Assembly (NCBI GenBank): GCA_035546135.1
Contig: DASZWY010000113.1
Coordinates: forward strand, 1-5,628
DNA from: JABDGR01 sp035546135
Lineage (GTDB): Bacteria > Verrucomicrobiota > Verrucomicrobiia > Opitutales > JABDGR01
Reading direction: 5' to 3'
Length of the DNA: 5,628 bases
Below are positions 1 through 4,798 of this stretch, in pieces. The position numbers and the translations under genes were made by a program. Each line of letters begins with the position of its first letter. Position 1 is the first letter of the stretch. The notes below the pieces were generated by a model. That model ran no database searches and had not been told where the DNA came from. It saw nothing but the letters and a program-made list of their open reading frames with translations.

Positions 1-1
1 G

Positions 2-895
2 GCCATTTGCCAGCACATCGGGGCCGAGCTGGGCCAGGCCACCGTCACCGCGTTCCCCGACGGCGAGACGTTCGTCAAAATCAACGAGAACATCCGCGGG
101 GCCGACGTCTTCATCATCCAGTCTTCGTGCAGCCCGGCCAATCATCACATCATGGAGCTGTTCATCATGATTGATGCCGCCCGCCGCGCCTCGGCCGCCC
201 GCATCACCGCGGTGCTCCCTTTTTATGGCTACGCCCGCCAGGACCGCAAGGACCAGCCCCGCGTGCCCATCACCGCCAAGCTCGTCGCCAATCTCCTCGT
301 CGCCGCCGGCGCCAATCGCATCCTGACGATGGACCTGCACGCGCAGCAAATCCAGGGCTTCTTCGACATCCCGGTGGACCATCTCTACGCCTCGCCCGTT
401 TTTTACGACTACCTCAAGCAGTATAAAAAACTCGAACACCTCATCGTCATTTCTCCCGACGTCGGTGGCATGAAAATGGCCGCCGCCTATGCCGACATGC
501 TTGGCACGCCGCTGGGCTTCGTCGCCAAGCGCCGCGTCTCTTCCACCGAAGTCGAGGCCGTCAACCTTGTCGGCGATGTGGACGGCTGGGACGTCCTGCT
601 CATCGACGACATGACCGAGACCGCCGGCACGCTCACCGCCGCCGCCAAATTGCTTAAGGAACGCGGCGCCGCGACCGTCCGTGCCGCCGTCACCCACGGC
701 GTGCTCAACGAACACGGCTTCGAACGCCTGAAGAGCGGCGCGATCGACGAGCTGATCACCACGGACAGCACGCCCATCAACACCCGCGGCCTGCCCATCA
801 CCGTCCTCTCCGTCGCCGGCCTGCTTGGCTCCGCCATCCAGCGCATCCACGGCAACGAGTCCGTGACGAGTTTGTTCAAGATCAAGGGGTTTTGA
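2..895 (+). CDS. prs: Ribose-phosphate pyrophosphokinase (PRPP synthetase), 5'-partial
   Basis: Cytosolic enzyme that transfers pyrophosphate from ATP to ribose 5-phosphate, making PRPP for purine, pyrimidine, NAD, histidine and tryptophan synthesis. The frame is open from base 2, giving 297 visible residues; family members are about 310-320, so roughly 15-20 N-terminal residues are missing and the true start is outside the window (the ATG at 152 is internal). Visible motifs: FPDGE (residues 18-22), the ATP-site segment PFYGYARQDRK (73-83), the family signature around TMDLHAQQIQGFFD (109-122) with the metal-binding DLH, SPDVGG (151-156), the flexible-loop KRR (176-178), and the PRPP-binding loop DDMTETAGT (202-210). 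This loop reads TE where many bacterial enzymes have ID. Length and motifs are otherwise normal, so it should be active. The stop lies five bases before the promoter of the toxin-antitoxin module. Confidence 0.97.
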   Translation, partial: AICQHIGAELGQATVTAFPDGETFVKINENIRGADVFIIQSSCSPANHHIMELFIMIDAARRASAARITAVLPFYGYARQDRKDQPRVPITAKLVANLLVAAGANRILTMDLHAQQIQGFFDIPVDHLYASPVFYDYLKQYKKLEHLIVISPDVGGMKMAAAYADMLGTPLGFVAKRRVSSTEVEAVNLVGDVDGWDVLLIDDMTETAGTLTAAAKLLKERGAATVRAAVTHGVLNEHGFERLKSGAIDELITTDSTPINTRGLPITVLSVAGLLGSAIQRIHGNESVTSLFKIKGF

Positions 896-899
896 GGGA

Positions 900-928
900 T
901 TGACGAAGCGGCCGGCCTGATGTATAGA
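900..928 (+). promoter_or_regulatory. Sigma70-type promoter of the toxin-antitoxin operon
   Basis: TTGACG at 900-905 (5 of 6 to the -35 consensus) and TATAGA at 923-928 (-10) are separated by exactly 17 bp. The expected transcription start, about 7 bases after the -10, falls near 934-936, leaving only about 7-9 untranslated bases before the antitoxin ATG at 943; the mRNA would be almost leaderless. The -10 box lies inside the palindromic operator, so a repressor bound there should block RNA polymerase. Spacing and position support it; the start site is inferred. Confidence 0.72.
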
Positions 929-943
929 CATGTCTATACATCA
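918..943. promoter_or_regulatory. Perfect 26-bp palindromic operator of the toxin-antitoxin operon
   Basis: The half-site TGATGTATAGACA (918-930) is followed directly by its exact reverse complement (931-943), with no spacer and no mismatch; the symmetry breaks at 917/944. It covers the -10 box, the predicted transcription start and the A of the antitoxin start codon. AbrB/MazE-type antitoxins are dimers known to bind symmetric sites in their own promoters, so this is very probably the autorepression site. No T-tract follows, so a terminator for prs is unlikely. Confidence 0.85.
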
Positions 944-1188
944 TGAAAGCCACGGCCAAGCTCTTCCGAAATGGCGGCTCGCAGGCCATCCGCCTGCCCA
1001 AGCAGTTCCGTTTCCCGGGCAAAATGGTGGTCCTGCAGCGTACAGCCGCAGGGGTTTTAATCAAAGCCAAGCCGGAAGAAGATCAACGTCTGACGGACGC
1101 CGCCTTGGCCTATCAGGCATTTTTGCAAGCAAACTCACGTGCGCGGGCAGAAATGGATGCCTGGGAATCTGCCCCCTTGGCGGACTAG
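943..1188 (+). CDS. AbrB/VapB-like (MazE-type) antitoxin of a type II toxin-antitoxin module
   Basis: This 81-residue protein should neutralise the downstream MazF-like toxin and repress its own operon. Residues 3-45 form a SpoVT/AbrB swapped-hairpin DNA-binding domain: the KLFRNGGSQAIRLPKQFRF core (6-24) is close to the VapB consensus, followed by the second strand pair (28-43). The tail (46-81) is charged and probably helical, ending in an acidic DAWESAPLAD segment; by family analogy it would wrap the toxin. The ATG at 943 is chosen because the domain begins right there and the operator ends on it. There is no Shine-Dalgarno, and the predicted leader is under ten bases. The N-terminus resembles antitoxins usually paired with PIN-domain VapC, yet the partner here is MazF-type, so I give no symbol. 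Family is confident; exact subfamily is not. Confidence 0.9.
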   Translation: MKATAKLFRNGGSQAIRLPKQFRFPGKMVVLQRTAAGVLIKAKPEEDQRLTDAALAYQAFLQANSRARAEMDAWESAPLAD

Positions 1189-1200
1189 CGCAGGGCTTGC

Positions 1201-1521
1201 ATGAAACGTGGCACCATAACCTGGGTTGATTTGAGTGACGCGCATCCGCCGGAAATGGGCAAGGTCAGGCCCGGAATCGTGGTTTCCAACACCCAACAAA
1301 ATGCGGTGCTTGACACGGTGGTCGTCGTGCCGACGTCTAGTCTCGCCCCGGAAATAATTCCCCTGCGGCTCGCTTTGGGTAAATTTGCGGGCAAGGAAAG
1401 TTTTGCGATAATTCCCGGCATTCGACAGGTGCGCAAGAGCCGGCTGCGCGGTGAATTGGGCGCACTCTCCACGGCGAAGCTCGCGAAGCTGGATGAATGC
1501 TTGCAGGCCTACCTCCGTTGA
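1201..1521 (+). CDS. mazF: MazF/PemK-family endoribonuclease toxin
   Basis: A 106-residue cytosolic toxin expected to cut mRNA (or other RNA) at a short specific sequence and halt translation when the labile antitoxin is lost. Family features: the N-terminal KRGTITWVDL strand (2-11), the KVRPGIVVSN segment (21-30) whose Arg23-Pro24 matches the catalytic Arg region, the PTSS turn (44-47) with Thr45 at the position of the catalytic Thr/Ser, and IRQVRKSRL (74-82) followed by a C-terminal helix (90-104). Length (106) is typical, and both catalytic positions are kept, so it looks intact. It starts 12 bp after the antitoxin stop with a weak AGGG at 1192-1195, consistent with translation from one bicistronic mRNA. 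By hand count, GC of 1201-1440 is 133/240 (55%), below prs. Cleavage specificity cannot be read from sequence. Confidence 0.93.
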   Translation: MKRGTITWVDLSDAHPPEMGKVRPGIVVSNTQQNAVLDTVVVVPTSSLAPEIIPLRLALGKFAGKESFAIIPGIRQVRKSRLRGELGALSTAKLAKLDECLQAYLR

Positions 1522-1558
1522 AAAACCAGCAACGCAAGATAGTTTTGAGTAAGGCCAT

Positions 1559-2893
1559 TCACTTCGGCTGCGGGGTCTTGCCGCCCGCCGCGGCGTAGGC
1601 CGCCCATTCGCCGTTAATGCGCTTGATTTCGTCGGGCGTGGCCTTCGCGATTTCGACTTCATACACGTTCAGGCCGCCTTCCATATTCGAGCGGAAGACC
1701 AGCCACTTGTCGTCCGGTGTGAAGGTGGCGTTCGGCTCCACGCGCGACGATTCGCCGTTGCCGTAATCGTGCTTCCGCAGGTCGGCGAGTTTTTCCGTCG
1801 TCAATTTGCCGACTTTCACCTTCTCGCCGTTCACGTCCATCGTCGTGGATTCCCCTGTCGGCGTGAAAAGATACATCCACTGCCCGTTTTGCGGCGGGTC
1901 AAAGTGCTGGTTCGTGGCCGGGTCGCGGTTGGCCACGCTGTTTGGCCCGCCACCGTCGCCGGAAAACACCTTGCCGTCCCACGACACATAATAGTGCACC
2001 GACCACTCCCCGCGCTGAATCGGGTAGCGGATGTGCTCGCCGGTTTTGACGTTCGCGCCGCCGATCCAGAACTGCGCCGACTCCGGGGTCTGCAAATCGT
2101 AATAGACCCACTGGCCGTCGCGGCTGAAAAATTCGTGCCCGGCAATTTCGTTGGGCAGCGTGCGTGTGTGCATGAGCTTGAGGCCGGTGCCGTCGGCGTG
2201 CATCGTCCAGATGCGGTCCACTTGCGCCCAGTTGCCCTCGTGGGCAAAGAGCATGAGGTTGGGATCGGTCGGCGAACACTCAAAGTGGTTCAGGTTGTCG
2301 TGGCTCAGCCCGTCGTCGCTGGGAAAAAAGGATTTCGTGGCGCCGGTGGCGAGATCCACGGTGTAGATTTGCTTGCCGCCGTTGACATTGCGAATGCCCA
2401 TCAGCGTTTTGTCGTCGGCCGAGATGCCGCCGAGCGTCGCGCCCGGGGGCAGCACCGCCACCTGCTTCCATGCGTGCGTCTCCATGTTCATGGCAATGAC
2501 GACGACCTGCCCGTTCAAATTTTCGCTGTAATACACCACCGGCTCCTTGCGGCTGACCTCGATGCCGTTGCTCTGGCTCATCGAAAGGGCGTGGTAGCCC
2601 GGCACCAGCACGTCGATCTTGTGCGTCTGCAAATCCACCGTGGCCATCCCCTCGGGCGTAAAGATGAGCAGCTTCTTACCGTCAGGGGTATAACCATTTT
2701 GGTGGAAATACATGCTCGCTGTCGGCGATTCCGCGGACAACCGCACGATGACGTGCCCGGTGGCGGGGTCTACCCATTCGCTCGGCGCGGTGGGAGCGGT
2801 TGCCGTGGGCGTCGGCGCATCGGCGGCGCTCAGGGTGAGCGCGGTGAAAAACAAACTGACAGTGATTAACCGGGGCTTGGTCAGGGGGTGCAT
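1559..2893 (-). CDS. Secreted oligogalacturonate lyase-like (PL22-type) beta-propeller protein
   Basis: This 444-residue protein has a Sec signal peptide (about 1-26, hydrophobic TVSLFFTALTLSA, likely cut near AADA), then a Pro/Thr/Ala linker (27-37) and a beta-propeller. Blade motifs of the TolB/SPDG type recur: YTPDGKKLLIF (68-78), ISADDKTLMGI (157-167), FSRDGQWVYY (256-265), VSWDGKVFSGDGG (303-315), FTPDDKWLVFRS (391-402). The order HEG (218-220), GHEFF (252-256), VHYYVSWDG and EPNATFTPDD matches oligogalacturonate lyases, which split unsaturated digalacturonate in pectin breakdown. His253 and His300 align with the catalytic and one metal histidine, but the family's HPH metal motif reads E386-P-N388, so activity or substrate may differ. 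An in-frame TAG at 2906-2908 limits the start; ATG at 2893 precedes the signal peptide. No Shine-Dalgarno; the leader reads CCTACCCC. It may only be a propeller protein of unknown binding role. Confidence 0.82.
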   Translation of the reverse strand: MHPLTKPRLITVSLFFTALTLSAADAPTPTATAPTAPSEWVDPATGHVIVRLSAESPTASMYFHQNGYTPDGKKLLIFTPEGMATVDLQTHKIDVLVPGYHALSMSQSNGIEVSRKEPVVYYSENLNGQVVVIAMNMETHAWKQVAVLPPGATLGGISADDKTLMGIRNVNGGKQIYTVDLATGATKSFFPSDDGLSHDNLNHFECSPTDPNLMLFAHEGNWAQVDRIWTMHADGTGLKLMHTRTLPNEIAGHEFFSRDGQWVYYDLQTPESAQFWIGGANVKTGEHIRYPIQRGEWSVHYYVSWDGKVFSGDGGGPNSVANRDPATNQHFDPPQNGQWMYLFTPTGESTTMDVNGEKVKVGKLTTEKLADLRKHDYGNGESSRVEPNATFTPDDKWLVFRSNMEGGLNVYEVEIAKATPDEIKRINGEWAAYAAAGGKTPQPK

Positions 2894-2898
2894 GGGGT

Positions 2899-2924
2899 AG
2901 GAAGGCTATTCCATCGCCTTTCCT
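2899..2924 (-). promoter_or_regulatory. Imperfect inverted repeat in the leader of the lyase-like gene
   Basis: In the 48-bp gap before the lyase-like start, AGGAAGGC (2899-2906) pairs with GCCTTTCCT (2916-2924) through 8 base pairs with one bulged base at 2921 and a 9-base loop. As RNA of the minus strand, the hairpin ends five bases before the start codon and buries the only purine-rich AGGAAAGG stretch. It could modulate translation or be chance; there is no T-tract to make it a terminator. Confidence 0.3.
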
Positions 2925-2941
2925 CATCCGCAGGCAAGTTC

Positions 2942-3541
2942 TTAGTTGCCGCCACGGCGTCCGCTGCCTTGCGCGCCCGTTCCACTACTTCCTACAGAAG
3001 CTGCCGCGCCGGCCCCTGTTTCGGTCTTGGAACTCTTCGGCCTCTCCCCACGAGGACCACTTGGCGTGCTCGTGCCGGCGCGGGATGGATTTGCCCGATG
3101 GGCCGTGTTCGAGGGCGTGTTCGGATGCGAAATAGTCGGGAGATTGGGACTGGGAAAGGTCGGGGTGTGCGCCGTGATGGCCGAGGGTGTGCCAAAGGTC
3201 GGTCCGCGTGGAGTTGCGGGGAATGGACTTGTCGGCGTTCCCGGTGCGATGCTTGCAGGTGTGCTGGGATAGCGGCTGGTTGGCGTGCCTGGAAAAGGAT
3301 TCTTCGGCGTATTCGGAAAAGGGCTGGTCGGAGTGGCCGGAAAGGGACTTGTCGGCGTACTCGGGTAGGGAGCGGTGGGGGTGGCGGGAAATGGGCTGGT
3401 CGGGGTTCCGGCGCCGGGGTTGACCGGTGTCTGGCCTTGCGGCGCCGAGGACGGCTTCACGTCGTGGTCGTCCGCGCGCGCAGCCACTGTCGCCACCAGC
3501 AATGCGACCGTCGTCAAAAACAACCTGGCGGGAACTTTCAT
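2942..3541 (-). CDS. Exported proline/threonine-rich octapeptide-repeat protein, function unknown
   Basis: I do not recognise this 199-residue protein. Residues 1-23 form a clear Sec signal peptide (basic MKVPAR, hydrophobic LFLTTVALLVATVA, cleavage motif ARA before DDHD). Residues 48-143 are twelve uninterrupted octapeptides, the best copies reading TSPFPATP, TSPFPNTP or TAPYPSTP, the later ones decaying but keeping a terminal TP or LP. The tail (about 152-199) is Ser/Gly/Arg-rich and ends in GSGRRGGN. There is no catalytic domain, transmembrane anchor, cysteine or lipobox. The start at 3541 is preferred over the upstream in-frame ATG at 3634, because that would overlap trmH and bury the signal peptide. 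The leader is C-rich (CTCCTCCCC) with no Shine-Dalgarno. Gaps are 35 bp to trmH and 48 bp to the lyase-like gene. A spacer, wall-associated or glycosylated surface protein is plausible but is only inference. Confidence 0.68.
   Translation of the reverse strand: MKVPARLFLTTVALLVATVAARADDHDVKPSSAPQGQTPVNPGAGTPTSPFPATPTAPYPSTPTSPFPATPTSPFPNTPKNPFPGTPTSRYPSTPASIAPGTPTSPFPATPRGPTFGTPSAITAHTPTFPSPNLPTISHPNTPSNTAHRANPSRAGTSTPSGPRGERPKSSKTETGAGAAASVGSSGTGAQGSGRRGGN
3113..3400 (-). repeat. Twelve tandem 24-bp units encoding the octapeptide repeat
   Basis: The stretch is exactly 288 bp, twelve 24-bp periods in phase with the reading frame. Copies at the 5' end (3400 downward) are most alike: units 1 and 3, and unit 8, encode the identical peptide TSPFPATP. 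Copies toward the 3' end diverge. The unit lacks stops on either strand, so several long opposite-strand frames stay open here without being genes. Confidence 0.88.
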
Positions 3542-3576
3542 GGGGAGGAGACAAAACCTAACGTAATCCAATACCC

Positions 3577-4326
3577 TTACTTTGTCCAGCGTGCCAGCAG
3601 TTCGTCCGCCCCCGGCACGTCCCGCCGCACCCACTCGAAATAGAGCCGTCGCTTCTCTGCTTCCGGCAATTCCCAGGCGATTTTGCCACGCGGGTCGCGC
3701 AGCCGCCGGGTCAGCTCATACAGGCAAATCGCCGTGCACACCGACAGATTGAAACTCTGCGCAAAGCCTTCCATGGGCAGCTTGACGTTGATGTCCGCGG
3801 CTTCATGCGCGGCGTCGCTCAGGCCGGTCAACTCCGTCCCGATGAACAGCGCCAGCGGGTGGTCCAGCGGCACCTCCGCCAAATCCACCGGCGCGCCGCG
3901 CAGGGTCAACGCCGCGATGCGGTAACCTTTTTCGCGCAAGGCCTTGGCCGCTTCGACGGTGGCCGGATGCTTCGCCGCCGCATCCGGCACGCTCTTCGGC
4001 GTGCGGTAGCGGTGCAGTGTGAGCCAGCGTTCCGTCCCCATCGAGACATTCGACCCCTGCCCGCGCAGCCGCAGGGTGTTCAGGTTTTCCAAAACATGCA
4101 CGTCCTGTACGCCAAACCCATCGCACGAGCGCAGCACCGCCGCGGCATTGTGGGGCTGGTAGATGTCCTCCAGCGCGACCGTTACCCGCCGCGTCCGCCG
4201 GGCCAGCACCGCCTCGATACGCTCCTTGCGGTGGGGCGTCAGCCGGGCGGCCAGCCGCGCAAGCAAGTCGGCGGCGCGGGCCGGGTCGTCCAGCCAGGCG
4301 GGCAGGGTGGGGGTGTCGGCGGGCAT
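3577..4326 (-). CDS. trmH: tRNA (guanosine(18)-2'-O)-methyltransferase, SPOUT family
   Basis: Cytosolic enzyme that uses S-adenosylmethionine to methylate the 2'-hydroxyl of G18 in the tRNA D-loop. The 249-residue product has an N-terminal helical extension (1-48) and the three SpoU motifs: motif 1 around IYQPHNAAAVLRSCDGFGV (55-73) with Asn60 and catalytic Arg66, motif 2 FIGTELTGLS (161-170) with Glu165, and motif 3 LPMEGFAQSFNLSVCTAI (183-200) with Ser191 and Asn193 in the trefoil-knot cofactor site. The C-terminal LPEAEKRRLYFE (220-231) resembles the TrmH C-terminal helix, which favours TrmH over TrmL or RlmB. The start at 4326 is preferred: a longer in-frame opening up to 4584 runs into rpsU, and a weak AGGCG sits 5 bases upstream. 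A start at 4395 (23 more residues) is possible. Divergent from rpsU; the head of the minus-strand gene series. Confidence 0.9.
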   Translation of the reverse strand: MPADTPTLPAWLDDPARAADLLARLAARLTPHRKERIEAVLARRTRRVTVALEDIYQPHNAAAVLRSCDGFGVQDVHVLENLNTLRLRGQGSNVSMGTERWLTLHRYRTPKSVPDAAAKHPATVEAAKALREKGYRIAALTLRGAPVDLAEVPLDHPLALFIGTELTGLSDAAHEAADINVKLPMEGFAQSFNLSVCTAICLYELTRRLRDPRGKIAWELPEAEKRRLYFEWVRRDVPGADELLARWTK

Positions 4327-4412
4327 GCGTCGCCTGCATATTGAAGGGCCACCCCCGTGGCGCGCACGCCTAAAGCGCGCTTTGCCCGCGTCCATTTGCC
4401 CGAAAATCGCCG

Positions 4413-4441
4413 TTGACTTGGCTTCCCCGGCCCGCTTTGAT
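4413..4441 (+). promoter_or_regulatory. Sigma70-type promoter of rpsU
   Basis: TTGACT (4413-4418) and TTTGAT (4436-4441) are 17 bp apart and lie just upstream of rpsU. Transcription would start near 4448, giving a leader of about 30 bases (TTTCCCGCAAAAACCCAG-type sequence) that lacks a Shine-Dalgarno motif. The -35 is strong (5 of 6) and the -10 moderate (4 of 6). Confidence 0.55.
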
Positions 4442-4477
4442 GGACAGCTTTCCCGCAAAAACCCAGTCCCACACCGT

Positions 4478-4678
4478 ATGCCCGTAGAAATCAAGATTCG
4501 CAAAGGCGAACCGATGGACAAGGCCCTGCGCCGGCTCAAAAAGAAGCTGGACCGCGAAGGCATCATCCGTGACGTCCGCGCCAAGCGCTACTTCGAGAAA
4601 CCCTGCGAAGTCCGCCGCCGCAAGGAAAAGGTCTCCGCCTTCACGAACATGCTGCGCCAGCGCTACGAGAACATGTAA
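4478..4678 (+). CDS. rpsU: 30S ribosomal protein bS21
   Basis: Small-subunit protein at the platform near the 3' end of 16S rRNA, where it contributes to mRNA binding during initiation. The 66-residue product matches the family over its length: MPVEIKIRKGEPMDKALRRL (1-20), the basic helix KKKLDREGIIRDVRAKRYFEK (21-41), then KPCEVRRRKEK (41-51) and a C-terminal basic helix ending QRYENM. The start at 4478 is set by the conserved N-terminus; the same frame is open far upstream, but that part overlaps trmH and is not coding. No Shine-Dalgarno precedes the ATG: the leader just before it reads CCCAGTCCCACACCGT. Length is within the usual 58-75 residues. Confidence 0.95.
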   Translation: MPVEIKIRKGEPMDKALRRLKKKLDREGIIRDVRAKRYFEKPCEVRRRKEKVSAFTNMLRQRYENM

Positions 4679-4680
4679 CC

Positions 4681-4733
4681 GCGCGCGGCCTTCGCGCCGC
4701 CCACCCCGCCACGGCGGAATCAGGTTCTTTTTT
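4681..4733 (+). terminator. Possible weak terminator after rpsU
   Basis: Two small GC-rich inverted repeats follow the rpsU stop: GCGCG/CGCGC (4683-4687 with 4693-4697, 5-base loop) and CCGC/GCGG (4706-4709 with 4714-4717). A T6 run sits at 4728-4733. The T-run starts 10 bases after the last stem, too far for a textbook intrinsic terminator, so the call is tentative. The remaining gap to 4798 shows no convincing promoter or gene. Confidence 0.25.
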
Positions 4734-4798
4734 CGGGACGGCCAGATGGAGATTCCCTTTGTCTCCGGACTTCTGTTTGCTGTCTCCCTGTCCGCGCC

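Noticed and set aside
1522..1558. Bidirectional terminator between the convergent toxin and lyase-like genes
   Set aside because: Only an AT-rich 5-bp pairing (AAAAC with GTTTT) around a long loop is present, too weak to call.
1769..2869. Long plus-strand open frame (366 codons) opposite the lyase-like gene
   Set aside because: It is antisense to a gene with a signal peptide and recognisable blade motifs; its translation is low-complexity Arg/Val/His-rich, as expected of a GC-rich shadow.
3550..3585. Minus-strand promoter for the octapeptide-repeat gene
   Set aside because: TGGACA and TACGTT are 17 bp apart, but the -10 matches only 3 of 6 positions, so it is not distinguishable from chance.
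3542..3634. Longer N-terminus for the octapeptide-repeat protein
   Set aside because: A start at 3634 would overlap the trmH 3' end and place the signal peptide 31 residues inside the protein.
2888..3643. Plus-strand open frame (251 codons) across the octapeptide array
   Set aside because: The 24-bp unit has no stops in this frame, so openness is automatic. The plus-strand product is Arg/Gly/Trp-rich with no signal or domain, whereas the minus strand has a proper signal peptide.
4163..4477. N-terminal extension of bS21 through the open upstream frame
   Set aside because: It would overlap trmH and add about 105 residues unknown in bS21; the conserved family N-terminus and the promoter both point to 4478.
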